DNA of 54,748 bases. Origin: Gammaproteobacteria bacterium (GTDB lineage: Bacteria > Pseudomonadota > Gammaproteobacteria > Steroidobacterales > GCA-2729495). The position numbers and the translations under genes are program-made. The DNA lies in NCBI GenBank assembly GCA_024277915.1, contig JAJRUG010000012.1, positions 1 to 54,748 on the forward strand, given 5' to 3'. Positions within the stretch are counted from its first letter, which is position 1. Every line of letters begins with the position of its first letter. Below the pieces are notes generated by a model that saw nothing but the letters and a program-made list of their open reading frames with translations, was not told the origin of the DNA and made no database searches. Of the stretch, positions 34,026-42,747 are shown piece by piece.

Positions 34026-34574
34026 TTAGAATCGATACTCTACACCCAGTGAAACCGCCCATAGTGCCGAATCCTGAGTGCCGTACCAGTCGAATTCAGT
34101 TCGAACGCTGAGCTGATCATGGACATAGATCGAGGTGCCAAATCCGACAGCAAGGCCGTCGTCAGATCCGGTTTGTGAAATAGTACCTTCTTGAGCCAGT
34201 TCGATATCGAAATCGTAGTAGCCGACCTTCACAAACAGTTCGATATCATCGCTGCTTAACGGGATATACCCGATCGCGTGCAAACTGACTCCTTTGAAGG
34301 ACTGATCTGTGTTTCCCCCCGGGTCGTTTGGGGTCAGATCCTGGGAAAAGTCAGCACTGACATAGTAACCGCCTTCCACCCCGAACCAGCGATTGAATTT
34401 GTACTGCGCATTAAGTTTGAATCCGACACTGCTATCGCTGATCAGACCATCATCACGTTCAAAATCCGCAAATGATGCACTCGCGCCGACACGCCATTGG
34501 GCTGCCTCGTTTTCTTCCGCCTGGGCTGAAAACGCGATTAATAAAAGAATCGCTGCAATCGCAGTTCGTTTCAT
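34026..34574 (-). CDS. Outer-membrane beta-barrel protein (OmpA/porin-like, small)
   Basis: A 182-residue exported protein: signal peptide (MKRTAIAAILLLIAFSAQA) followed by alternating amphipathic strands (FKLNAQYKFNRWFGVEGGYY, SIYVHDQLSVRTEFDWYG) ending in phenylalanine (VEYRF), as needed for insertion by the Bam complex. It belongs to the small eight-stranded OmpA/OmpW-like barrel class. AGGAGG precedes the ATG. No peptidoglycan domain is present. Function unknown. Confidence 0.85.
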   Translation of the reverse strand: MKRTAIAAILLLIAFSAQAEENEAAQWRVGASASFADFERDDGLISDSSVGFKLNAQYKFNRWFGVEGGYYVSADFSQDLTPNDPGGNTDQSFKGVSLHAIGYIPLSSDDIELFVKVGYYDFDIELAQEGTISQTGSDDGLAVGFGTSIYVHDQLSVRTEFDWYGTQDSALWAVSLGVEYRF

Positions 34575-34771
34575 AGTGGAGCCTCCTTGATCAGCTCGCG
34601 ATTTGATAGTCCGTCAGGATCCCTGTCAGGAAAGTCGGCGTACCAACCTGACCCGCGGGAGGACTCTTTTTGTTTGTAATCACCAAGAAGTATACGGGAG
34701 CAGGGGTCTCGGTCAACCACCGCTCCCTGTTGTGCACCTATATATAGTATATTCGACTGCCCTATGGACAG

Positions 34772-35398
34772 GTGATCCTGGTGACAGCACAGCAGCAGAT
34801 TTCAGCCCTTCAGTTTGATCCGACCTTTGGAGTATTTGTAGCCCAGGATTCGAGACCGGAAGGGCTCAGCGGTGTCAGTCTGGAAACCTTAAGCCCGTTA
34901 CAACGCTCGTTATTGTTGATTGACGGTACGGTCACAAAGTTTCTGGAGGCCTACCTGTTCGAACCGGTGCAGGTCACACGGCTCGAACAATCAGGTCGAG
35001 TGCTCGATCAGGATGATCAATGGCTGCAGGCTCCCGCAGGTACTGAGCTTATTGATCGCAGTGTGATGCTCTGCGGTGTGGAAAGCGGGCAGCTGCTTGC
35101 CTATGCCGAGTCCACCATTGTTACCGGGCGTCTGACCCCTGCCATGCTACGCGCGCTTGCTGCCGACACGGATACGGGCGGGCTAGGCCGGATTTTACTC
35201 GATAGCCGTTTGGAATCCCGCCGTGAAGCGCTGTGGTTTGGCCTGGAGAGTCCCGTATCCCGATTTCATCGCGAGGCAGCGAAACTGTATGATGGAGCCT
35301 GTCTGCTACGAACCTACCGGATTCTCGTGTCCGATCACCCGTTAATGGTCATTACTGAACGGTTTCCACTGATGCCTCAATCGGCTTGCCCGGATTGA
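34772..35398 (+). CDS. Chorismate lyase-like protein (DUF98/UbiC family)
   Basis: A 208-residue protein resembling chorismate pyruvate-lyases of the DUF98 branch: SLLLIDGTVTKFLEAYLFEP, IDRSVMLCG, LLAYAES and a C-terminal RTYRILVSDHPLMVITERF. These enzymes split chorismate into 4-hydroxybenzoate and pyruvate, feeding ubiquinone or secondary metabolites. The GTG at 34772 or 34781 can start it (AGGTGA precedes the second). It may be a housekeeping enzyme or part of the nearby biosynthetic block; the sequence does not decide. Confidence 0.75.
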   Translation: MILVTAQQQISALQFDPTFGVFVAQDSRPEGLSGVSLETLSPLQRSLLLIDGTVTKFLEAYLFEPVQVTRLEQSGRVLDQDDQWLQAPAGTELIDRSVMLCGVESGQLLAYAESTIVTGRLTPAMLRALAADTDTGGLGRILLDSRLESRREALWFGLESPVSRFHREAAKLYDGACLLRTYRILVSDHPLMVITERFPLMPQSACPD

Positions 35399-35472
35399 GA
35401 CGCTGTGGTTTGCAAAACCAGCAGGGCTGGCCATAAAGTGCGGAATCGGAGTATGCTTCGGCGCATTGGCTT

Positions 35473-36039
35473 ATGTTAACTGATCTCCAGAACTTGTTTT
35501 CTCAACAGCAGCTAATCGCGGCAGTTGCCGTGATTGCTTTGATTACCGGCTGGGTGATCGCCAGAATCAGCGCCCGGATGAAACGCAGCACTGGCTCGGG
35601 GGACAGCAGTGTCGAGTTGCATCGTCACATACGGGCTTTGGAAGCAGATCTTCGTGTGGCTCAGAAGAATGCAAATGAGGCGACCGAAAAGTTGACCACC
35701 GAGCATCAGGATCTTGAGGAAGCCAAAAAGAGTTTATTCGAAACCCAGTCATGGCTGAAAGAAAAAGAAGAACAGATTGTTCAAGTCAAGGATGATCTTC
35801 AATTTGAATGTTCCAAGACCAAGGACTTGAGAAGGGAACTGGCGGACCGGGCCGAGACGTCAATTCGTGCCGAAGCACAGCTCAAACAGGCTGAGACAGA
35901 ACTGAGTGTTGCACAGGTGGGTTCGGAGGCTGTGATAGATGAAGTGAACCGTCTCGAAGCCGAGCGCAAGGAACTGACCGGGAAACTCAGGGCATTGCAG
36001 GACAATATGCTGGATCCTGACGAACTGCTGGGTCATTAA
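35473..36039 (+). CDS. Membrane-anchored coiled-coil protein
   Basis: A 188-residue protein: an N-terminal membrane helix (LIAAVAVIALITGWVIARI) followed by about 130 residues of Glu/Lys/Gln-rich heptads (HIRALEADLRVAQKNANEAT and so on), a long coiled coil. No family recognised. It precedes the LLM oxidoreductase by 18 bases, so a shared transcript is possible. Such proteins often tether envelope machinery, but no partner is indicated. Confidence 0.7.
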   Translation: MLTDLQNLFSQQQLIAAVAVIALITGWVIARISARMKRSTGSGDSSVELHRHIRALEADLRVAQKNANEATEKLTTEHQDLEEAKKSLFETQSWLKEKEEQIVQVKDDLQFECSKTKDLRRELADRAETSIRAEAQLKQAETELSVAQVGSEAVIDEVNRLEAERKELTGKLRALQDNMLDPDELLGH

Positions 36040-36057
36040 GCTGAACAGGGAACTGAT

Positions 36058-37101
36058 GTGAAACTGGGACTGATCGCCGGCTATTCGCCGGCCAAACTGA
36101 ATTTGCCCATGGAGCAGATTCTTGAGGCGGAACAACTGGGCTACGATTCTGTATGGACATCGGAAGCCTACGGGTCTGACGCTGTATCGCCGGCCGCCTG
36201 GATCCTGGCTCGCACCTCAACCATCAAAGTAGGTACCGCCATCATGCAGATGCCGGCACGTACTCCGACCTGTGCTGCAATGACGGCGATGACACTATCA
36301 GCATTATCCGGGAATCGGTTTTTGCTGGGTCTGGGGCCTTCCGGCCCCGGTGTTGTTGAAGGCTGGTACGGCGTGCCCTATGGTCGGCCGATGACCCGTA
36401 CCCGGGAATACATCGATATCATTCGTCAGGTGCTGGTTCGGGAAGCTCCCCTGGTACATAGCGGCCACCACTATCAGATTCCCTATTCGGGTGAAGATGC
36501 TACCGGTCTTGGGCGACCGATGAAAAGTATCCTGCATGGAGATCCGGGGCTAAAGATCTATACGGCATCCATAACACCCGCCGGCTTGCGGTGCAGTGCG
36601 GAGCTTGCCGATGGGGTATTTCCAATCTGGATGAATCCGGAACGTTTTGATTTGATTTCCGGGCCGCTCGAAGAAGGTTTCGCGAAGGCGGAGGGTGACA
36701 AGGGACTGTCGGATTTTGATGTCGCTCCCTTCATTCAGGTTTCAATGGGTGATGACCTTGATCGTTGTCGGCTGCCGATCAAGGCAAACATGGCACTGTA
36801 TATCGGTGGCATGGGCCCGAAGAGCAAGAATTTCTACAATGACTATGCCCGGCAGATGGGATACGAAGAAGCCGCAGAGAAAATTCAAACACTTTATTTA
36901 TCGGGCGAAAAGAAACAGGCGACGATGGCGGTGCCTGATCAGCTGGTTGATGATTGTGCGTTGGTGGGGCCTCCCGACCGGATCAGGGCTCGGCTCGCAG
37001 TATGGAAAGAAGCCGGCAACAGGGGGCAGGTGGGCTCTATGATGATTGGCGGAGCCTCGACTGAGGCGTTACGTTTGTTGGCTGAAGAGTTGCTGCCTTA
37101 A
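36058..37101 (+). CDS. LLM-class F420-dependent oxidoreductase
   Basis: A 347-residue TIM-barrel enzyme of the luciferase-like superfamily. The segments DSVWTSEAYGSDAVSPAAW, VGTAIMQMPARTPTCAAM and RFLLGLGPSGPGVVEGWYG are characteristic of F420-dependent LLM oxidoreductases, where a bulge after strand 3 contacts F420. It starts with GTG after CAGGGAA. It faces the F420 biosynthesis operon tail to tail, with a long inverted repeat in the 97-base gap. The substrate is unknown. With the coenzyme made next door this is the best candidate user of F420 in the window. Confidence 0.9.
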   Translation: MKLGLIAGYSPAKLNLPMEQILEAEQLGYDSVWTSEAYGSDAVSPAAWILARTSTIKVGTAIMQMPARTPTCAAMTAMTLSALSGNRFLLGLGPSGPGVVEGWYGVPYGRPMTRTREYIDIIRQVLVREAPLVHSGHHYQIPYSGEDATGLGRPMKSILHGDPGLKIYTASITPAGLRCSAELADGVFPIWMNPERFDLISGPLEEGFAKAEGDKGLSDFDVAPFIQVSMGDDLDRCRLPIKANMALYIGGMGPKSKNFYNDYARQMGYEEAAEKIQTLYLSGEKKQATMAVPDQLVDDCALVGPPDRIRARLAVWKEAGNRGQVGSMMIGGASTEALRLLAEELLP

Positions 37102-37147
37102 CGTTTGCGCCGGTCTCGCATTGTTTGAATCATCGTGCCAGTCATTC

Positions 37148-37234
37148 GGCATTGCCAGCCCGATCTCCTTTTGGTGGGATGGCTCCCTGCGGTCCGCTTT
37201 ATTCCCTCCAAAAGGAGATCGGGCTGGCAATGCC
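37148..37234. repeat. 27-bp perfect inverted repeat overlapping the 3' end of fbiC
   Basis: A 27-base arm (37148-37174) recurs as an exact reverse complement at 37208-37234 around a 33-base loop. Its right arm forms the last coding codons of fbiC (tail GIASPISFW). No T-run follows, so it is not a standard terminator, although it could stop convergent transcripts with Rho or protect mRNA ends. The form recalls REP/MITE hairpins; no second copy was noticed in the window. Confidence 0.75.
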
Positions 37235-39589
37235 TTGGTTCGCCGCAAGCGATTTTGCCTGATAGGACCGCGTCATCTGAGTATTGTTCGGGTTTCCGTA
37301 CAGCGTGCTTCGCTGGCGGGGCGTTCGATCGCACTCTGTAATGAGTTGATCCATTTTCGCCGGTGTCAGTTCCTGACCGTGATCGGCACCTGCAGCGCGG
37401 GAAATTGATTCATTCATCAGTGTGCCACCGAGATCATTGGCTCCCGCCGCAAGACAGGCACTGGCGCCAGCCTTGCCCAGCTTTACCCATGAAGTCTGAA
37501 TGTTGCTGATGACCGGGTTGAGTACCAGTCGTGCAACAGCATGCATGAGCAGGTTCTCACGCCAGGTCGGGCCGAGTCGTGCCTGGCCGCGGCGAAACAA
37601 TGGCGCTTCCATATGGATGAAAGGCAAGGGGACCAGTTCGGTGAACCCGCCGGTTTCGGACTGGAGGTCGCGAATGGCCAGCAAATGCCGGGCCCAGTGA
37701 ACAGGGGATTCCATGTGGCCGAACATGATGGTGGAGGTTGTTGGAATGCCCAGTGAGTGAGCAGTGCGCATGATATTCAGCCAGTCTGCAGTCATGACTT
37801 TATCCGCGCAGAGGGTTACCCGAATATCGTCATCGAGTATTTCAGCTGCAGTGCCGGGCAGGCTCGCCAGGCCAACTGACTTGAGCTCGGTCAGGAATGC
37901 CTTGTCTGAAAGCCCCAGGGTTGCAGCACCATGACTGACTTCCAGAGGAGAAAATGCATGTATATGAATATCAGGGGCAGCTTTCTTTACAGCCTGACAA
38001 ATATCCAGATAGGTCTGGCCGGTAAAGCTCGGGTGAATACCGCCTTGTAAACAGACTTCGGTAGCGCCCCGCTCCCAGGCTTCCTTTGAGCGCCGCCCGA
38101 TTTCTTCCATCTCCAGCAGGTAGGGTTTGCCCCGCAGGTTTTCGCTGGTCTTTCCTTTGGCGAATGCACAAAACTGGCATTTGTACCGGCAAATATTCGT
38201 GTAGTTGATATTGCGATTGACGACATAGGCAACAGAGTTGCCACAGGTGTCGATCCGGAGGCCATCAGCGATCGTGCAGACTGTTTCGAAATCCGGGCCT
38301 CTGGCATTGAACAGTCGTTCGATTTGCTGTTCGCCGAGACGTTCACCTGCCTGTGCCTGTTGCAGGATATCCGTCAGCTTGTTGTCACGAAGTATGCTTG
38401 ATGTACCGGATACGGTGAACGGCAGTCGGGCCGAAGAACCGGCCGCCCAGCTGTCACAGCGAGCATAGCCTTCCGCATCTGAATGTCTGAATAATTGTGG
38501 TCGTAATTTTTCGTGAACCCAATCGCCGGCGTCCCGAACGTAGTCAGGATAGAGCGTTAGCCTCTGCACCAGGGTTTTGCCTGCAGCCGCTGTCCGGGTG
38601 GCGAGTTTGTCGAGCTGCGGCCAGGGAGACTCGGGGTTGACATGATCCGGAGTGACCGGTGATACACCGCCCCAGTCATTAATACCGGCATTGATCAGCT
38701 CGCTGAGCCGGCCTGCGTTGAGGTTAGGCGGGGCTTGTATATTCATTTCGGAACCGAAGATGTGCCGGGCCATGGCAATCGTCCACAACAGTTCTTCGAA
38801 GGGTGGTTCCGGTACTGCGTGCATCAGCGTGGCGGGCTTGGGTACAAAGTTCTGAATAATAATTTCCTGCAGATGACCGAATTCGATATGCAGGTCTCTC
38901 AGTTTGATCAGGCTGTCGATGCGGTCAATTCGTGATTCGCCAATGCCGATCAGGATGCCGGTAGTCAGTGGTACTTTCGCGATGCCTGCATCCCGAATGG
39001 ACTGCAGTCTGACCACAGGATCTTTATCCGGTGAACCGAAATGTGCACCACCACGTTGAAGCAAGGCCGGTGATGTTGACTCCAGCATGATGCCCATGGA
39101 TGGCGCGACTTCGCGAAGGCTTCGGTAGTCATCAAGATCAAGCACGCCGGGATTCAGATGTGGCAGGAGGCCGGTTTCCCGATGCACCAGCGTCGCGACC
39201 TGCTTCAGGTAGCTGATTGTCGATTCATGCCCCAGAGCCTCAAGTGCCTCGCGAGCTGCCCGGTAGCGAAGTTCGGGTTTGTCTCCCAGGGTAAATAATG
39301 CCTCCCTGCAGCCGACCGCGAGCCCCGCCCGGGCGATTTCCAGAACCTGATCGGGTGACAGGAAAATATTATCAAGCTGACGGGGTGTTTTGGCATAGGT
39401 GCAGTAATGACAAACATCCCTGCACAGTTCGGTCAACGGGATAAACACCTTGCGGGAATAAGAGACAATCGCGCCCTTGCCCTCGTCTCTGATAGCTGCA
39501 GCCTCAAGTGTCAATTGCTCCAGAGAAGTGGATTGCCCCAATTCAATGGCAGTTTCCTGATCCAGTGCTGCGGTAGCCGGGTGTCTCAT
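37199..39589 (-). CDS. fbiC: FbiC: 7,8-didemethyl-8-hydroxy-5-deazariboflavin (F0) synthase, CofG-CofH fusion
   Basis: A 796-residue fusion of two radical-SAM domains. The N-terminal CofG half carries CRDVCHYCTYA (4Fe-4S ligands, CxxxCxxC) and the C-terminal CofH half CRYKCQFCAF. Together they build F0 from tyrosine and 5-amino-6-ribitylaminouracil, the first committed step to coenzyme F420. The fused form is typical of actinobacteria; archaea and cyanobacteria use two proteins. The end after RTPRQRSTLYG is longer than usual by about 30 residues, and its last part is encoded by a 27-bp inverted repeat. It overlaps cofC by 4 bases. Confidence 0.95.
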   Translation of the reverse strand: MRHPATAALDQETAIELGQSTSLEQLTLEAAAIRDEGKGAIVSYSRKVFIPLTELCRDVCHYCTYAKTPRQLDNIFLSPDQVLEIARAGLAVGCREALFTLGDKPELRYRAAREALEALGHESTISYLKQVATLVHRETGLLPHLNPGVLDLDDYRSLREVAPSMGIMLESTSPALLQRGGAHFGSPDKDPVVRLQSIRDAGIAKVPLTTGILIGIGESRIDRIDSLIKLRDLHIEFGHLQEIIIQNFVPKPATLMHAVPEPPFEELLWTIAMARHIFGSEMNIQAPPNLNAGRLSELINAGINDWGGVSPVTPDHVNPESPWPQLDKLATRTAAAGKTLVQRLTLYPDYVRDAGDWVHEKLRPQLFRHSDAEGYARCDSWAAGSSARLPFTVSGTSSILRDNKLTDILQQAQAGERLGEQQIERLFNARGPDFETVCTIADGLRIDTCGNSVAYVVNRNINYTNICRYKCQFCAFAKGKTSENLRGKPYLLEMEEIGRRSKEAWERGATEVCLQGGIHPSFTGQTYLDICQAVKKAAPDIHIHAFSPLEVSHGAATLGLSDKAFLTELKSVGLASLPGTAAEILDDDIRVTLCADKVMTADWLNIMRTAHSLGIPTTSTIMFGHMESPVHWARHLLAIRDLQSETGGFTELVPLPFIHMEAPLFRRGQARLGPTWRENLLMHAVARLVLNPVISNIQTSWVKLGKAGASACLAAGANDLGGTLMNESISRAAGADHGQELTPAKMDQLITECDRTPRQRSTLYGNPNNTQMTRSYQAKSLAANQGIASPISFWRE

Positions 39590-40254
39590 GCTACTGCTGC
39601 CTGTTCTTCGAGCCGCCGGGCAATTCCGGATTGTTCGACACAGGTTCGTGTATGTCCCGGTACCGGATTGGCGCAGAAACGGCGCAGATCATCCGGCGTA
39701 TCGATATCGTGGGAAAAAGCAGGGATGCTTATCTGCCTCGCTTTTATATTCAGCCCCGATGCGGCTTCCATATGCTTGCGTGCACTGTCAGCACCGAACT
39801 GAAAGGGCAGGGCATCAGCCGGATTAATGATCAGCGCGTTGGTGCCACCGTCGATTTCAGCGGGACAAATTACCAGGCCCTCCCGGTAACAATTCAGCAG
39901 CGTGACAATATCAGTGCTTTTTATCATTGGCAGATCACCATGGATGATGAAAAGATTTTCCACTCCTTCTGATCCGAGTTGTGCCGCTGCCCGGTTGAGT
40001 CCATCGCAGAGATTTGTGACGGGCTCTTCCCGAAGTACCCTGCAATCAAGTTCCTGTGCGATCCCGGTGACTCTGGCGTCGTTGCTGAACAGAACCACCT
40101 GACTGATTTGCGGCGTACTGGTCAGAGCAGTGAGTACATCGCGCAACATGCTTTCCGCCAGGGCGGCACATTCAGAAGTGCGCAGGATGGGCGCAAGCCG
40201 GGTTTTTGCCCGGGAAAGCTTTTTGATGGGCACTAGCGCGCAAAAATCGGTCAT
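39586..40254 (-). CDS. cofC: CofC: 2-phospholactate / phosphoenolpyruvate guanylyltransferase
   Basis: A 222-residue nucleotidyltransferase. VPIKKLSRAKTRLAPIL is the GTP-binding start of CofC/FbiD, FIIHGDLPMIKSTDI supplies the metal-binding Asp, and the DGGTNALIINPADALPFQFG segment is family-specific. It activates 2-phospholactate, phosphoenolpyruvate or 3-phosphoglycerate with GTP; which one cannot be read from sequence. ATGA overlaps on both sides tie it to fbiC and cofD. Confidence 0.93.
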   Translation of the reverse strand: MTDFCALVPIKKLSRAKTRLAPILRTSECAALAESMLRDVLTALTSTPQISQVVLFSNDARVTGIAQELDCRVLREEPVTNLCDGLNRAAAQLGSEGVENLFIIHGDLPMIKSTDIVTLLNCYREGLVICPAEIDGGTNALIINPADALPFQFGADSARKHMEAASGLNIKARQISIPAFSHDIDTPDDLRRFCANPVPGHTRTCVEQSGIARRLEEQAAVA

Positions 40255-41213
40255 CGGGCAGCCTTTGTTATAGAGTCAGCGAATTCAATCGCAAACCGGG
40301 CAAGTCGGGTTTTATCCTCAATTGACCGCATGACAGTCCGGGTGCTCATTACCGCCATTCCCTGGCCAGGCCTGAGCGCCTGGATTTCGTCTGAAAGCCC
40401 GCAGTCAACCGTATCCAGTATGAAGCCATCCAGCAGCTGTTGGTAGTGGCGGGCTACCGTGACAGCCGATGGTTGGTCACCCAGTTCAGTCATGATTTTT
40501 GCCGTCGGTCCCTTGATGGCTGCACCACCGACTATAGGGGAGATGGCCAGCACCGGTGCCGGGCTGTCTGATATTGCCTGGCAGATCGCTGGTATGGCAA
40601 GAATGGGGTCAATACTCAGGTACGGGTTTGATGGCGCCAGCACAATGGCCCTGAGCCCTGGATGTGCCAGCACTGCGCGGATTGCGGGGGACGGATCTGC
40701 TGTTTGCGCTCCGGAATAATGGAAACCCGAGACCCGGGGTTTCGCCTGTCTGCGAACAAAATAGTCCTGAAAATCCAGCTCACCCTGATCTGTCTGAATT
40801 CGTGTTCGAACCTTGTCATCGGTCATTGGCAGAATTCCGGACTCGATGCCAAACCGCTGGCATAGATCGACAGTGACATTCGAGAGTGTTGCCCCGGCCG
40901 AAAGACGTCGGGTACGTTCGATATGTGTGGCCAGGTCGCGGTCCCCGAGGCGGAACCAGGTTTCACCGCCCAGTGCCTCCACGGCATCCATGAATTGCCA
41001 GGATTCCTGTTTTCGACCCCAGCCGGTTTCCGGGTTGACCTCGCCTGACAGGGTATACATCAACGTATCGAGATCAGGGGAAATGCACAGGCCCAGGTGG
41101 GTGAAGTCATCGCCGGTATTCGCGATGACTGCAAGTTCTTCCGGTGGCATCACCTGACTCATGCCGAGTACCAGTTTCGCACCACCGACTCCCCCGGATA
41201 AAACAACAATCAT
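40251..41213 (-). CDS. cofD: CofD: phospholactate/PEP transferase forming (dehydro-)F420-0
   Basis: A 320-residue CofD/FbiA enzyme. MIVVLSGGVGGAKLVLGM is the typical start, IANTGDDFTHLGLCISPDLD follows, and SPIVGGAAIKGPTAKIM is also conserved. It transfers the GMP-activated phospho-acid from the CofC product onto F0, giving F420-0 or its dehydro form. The ATG at 41213 is used since the family starts at this MIVVLSGG and it overlaps the cofE stop codon by 4 bases; the frame is open 12 residues further. Confidence 0.95.
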   Translation of the reverse strand: MIVVLSGGVGGAKLVLGMSQVMPPEELAVIANTGDDFTHLGLCISPDLDTLMYTLSGEVNPETGWGRKQESWQFMDAVEALGGETWFRLGDRDLATHIERTRRLSAGATLSNVTVDLCQRFGIESGILPMTDDKVRTRIQTDQGELDFQDYFVRRQAKPRVSGFHYSGAQTADPSPAIRAVLAHPGLRAIVLAPSNPYLSIDPILAIPAICQAISDSPAPVLAISPIVGGAAIKGPTAKIMTELGDQPSAVTVARHYQQLLDGFILDTVDCGLSDEIQALRPGQGMAVMSTRTVMRSIEDKTRLARFAIEFADSITKAAR

Positions 41214-41968
41214 CGAAACAGATCGCCGGCTCTGGGGCGTTGCAAGCATCCTGCAGTCTGGTCGGAACCGGTGTTGGCGAGCCCTCTGATCAACACTACC
41301 GGGGTTGCCTCAGCGCCTTCGCCGATCAGCAGATTTGCTGCACTGGCAATACAATCCCCGGTTGCAGTTTCGCTGACCATAAGTGTTCGGCCAAACAAAT
41401 CTGTATTGCCACGGAGATCATCCAGCATGTTCACGCCGGAACAACCAATCGCAATGGCGGTAGTGCCGAGTCGCCAGGGGCGGCCGACGCTGTCCGAGAT
41501 CACGATACCGGGGAGCATGTCAAAATGTAATCCTAACGCCGTGCGAATGTTCTTTGCTGAGCGATCCGGATTTTCCGGAAGCAGCAGTACAATATTGTCA
41601 TCGCCTGCGACGTTCGAGTGATCAATGCCTGCATTGGCCAGGACGACCCCCAGCCGGTGCTCAACGATGATGACACCGGGGCTGGTACGAACCACTTCGC
41701 TGGACTCTCTGAGAATCAGCTCTACCAGCCGCGGATCCTTATCAACTTCAATCGCAAGTTTATTCGCCCGGGCAGAAGCCGTGATTTCATCAAGACTGAT
41801 CAGGCAACCCTCTGCCTTGGAGACTATTTTCTGTGCAATAACCAGTACATCACCATTGTGCAGCTCCAGTTCGGCGCGACCCAGCGCGGCGATGATGATT
41901 TCCGGCAAATCATCACCTGGTTCGATCATCGGGATCCCCGGAAGGGAGAACAAGGATAGTTGTGACAT
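41210..41968 (-). CDS. cofE: CofE: coenzyme F420-0 gamma-glutamyl ligase
   Basis: A 252-residue ligase. GDVLVIAQKIVSKAEGCLIS, VIIVEHRLGVVLANAGIDHS and VISDSVGRPWRLGTTAIAIG are CofE signatures. It adds one or more gamma-linked glutamates to F420-0 using GTP. It has only the CofE domain; the C-terminal reductase domain of actinobacterial FbiB is absent, so reduction of dehydro-F420-0 would need another enzyme if the PEP route is used. It follows npdG by 18 bases. Confidence 0.94.
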   Translation of the reverse strand: MSQLSLFSLPGIPMIEPGDDLPEIIIAALGRAELELHNGDVLVIAQKIVSKAEGCLISLDEITASARANKLAIEVDKDPRLVELILRESSEVVRTSPGVIIVEHRLGVVLANAGIDHSNVAGDDNIVLLLPENPDRSAKNIRTALGLHFDMLPGIVISDSVGRPWRLGTTAIAIGCSGVNMLDDLRGNTDLFGRTLMVSETATGDCIASAANLLIGEGAEATPVVLIRGLANTGSDQTAGCLQRPRAGDLFR

Positions 41969-41986
41969 CAGGCTGGCAGGCCAGGG

Positions 41987-42658
41987 TTATTCCGGAATTC
42001 CGGTAATCCTGATTCCGGCGTGCGGTGCGCCGTAACGTTTGTTGAGCAGGATCAATATCGAGGTGAGTGCTTCGGCAGCTGCTGCATTGTCGAGTGGGCC
42101 GGCGTGCCAGGCCCGGAACCCGGCTTGCTGTGCCAGCCCGATGACGATTTCCCTGGCGGCCACGACATCGCCGGTCACCAGTACATCACAATCTCCGTTC
42201 TCATCTGTGGCCAGAAGATCGGCGGCGACATTCTGAAAAGCGGAAACTACCGTGACCTCCTTGCCTAATGTGCGCTGGGTAATCACCGCAGCGCAGCCCT
42301 CTGGAGGCAGTTGTACCCGTGCTACTTTGGGCGGCACCAGCGGAACAGTGGTATCAATCAGGATTTTTCCGGCAACCCCCGGCTTGATTCGCTCGAGAAT
42401 CGCCGGATGGTGTGAAAAAGGCACTGTGATGACCACCAGGTCGCTTTCCTGCGCGGCTTCGAGGTTTTCTTTCCCGGATATTGCCGTGCCCGGCAGTTCC
42501 TTTAATAGCGCTGCTGCCGAACTGATCGCTTTATCAGGAGTGCGGGACCCGATAATGATGGTATAGCCGGCTTTTGCCCAGCGTCTGGCCAGCCCGCTGC
42601 CCAGTGCGCCCGTTCCGCCGATCAGGCTGATGGTTTTGATTTCTGATTTGATGTCCAT
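41987..42658 (-). CDS. npdG: F420H2:NADP+ oxidoreductase (Fno/NpdG)
   Basis: A 223-residue reductase: [20 protein letters not shown] is the NADPH-binding Rossmann loop, followed by [19 protein letters not shown] and [12 protein letters not shown], all features of Fno/NpdG. It passes hydride between NADPH and F420, providing reduced cofactor for the LLM and PPOX enzymes. It is first in the operon npdG-cofE-cofD-cofC-fbiC. Its ATG has no obvious ribosome-binding site, and a TAGAAT lies about 5 bases upstream on its strand, so the mRNA may be leaderless. Confidence 0.93.
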   Translation of the reverse strand: MDIKSEIKTISLIGGTGALGSGLARRWAKAGYTIIIGSRTPDKAISSAAALLKELPGTAISGKENLEAAQESDLVVITVPFSHHPAILERIKPGVAGKILIDTTVPLVPPKVARVQLPPEGCAAVITQRTLGKEVTVVSAFQNVAADLLATDENGDCDVLVTGDVVAAREIVIGLAQQAGFRAWHAGPLDNAAAAEALTSILILLNKRYGAPHAGIRITGIPE

Positions 42659-42699
42659 GCCGCATTCTAATGCAAGCGTGGCTGGTGCAAAATAGCGAT

Positions 42700-42717
42700 A
42701 ACACCCGTCGGGGTGTT
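42700..42717. promoter_or_regulatory. Palindrome in the shared F420 / biosynthetic-cluster promoter region
   Basis: AACACCC (42700-42706) and GGGTGTT (42711-42717) form a perfect inverted repeat around GTCG. It lies between the divergent npdG (start 42658) and queD (start 42748) genes, the only space for both promoters, so a regulator binding here could control both operons. No regulator gene is adjacent. Confidence 0.45.
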
Positions 42718-42747
42718 CAAAACAAGAAGCGTTGGCAGGAGAAAGAC

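Noticed and set aside
35399-35472. Short gap before the coiled-coil gene examined for a tRNA
   Set aside because: No cloverleaf, TTCRANY loop or CCA end could be found.
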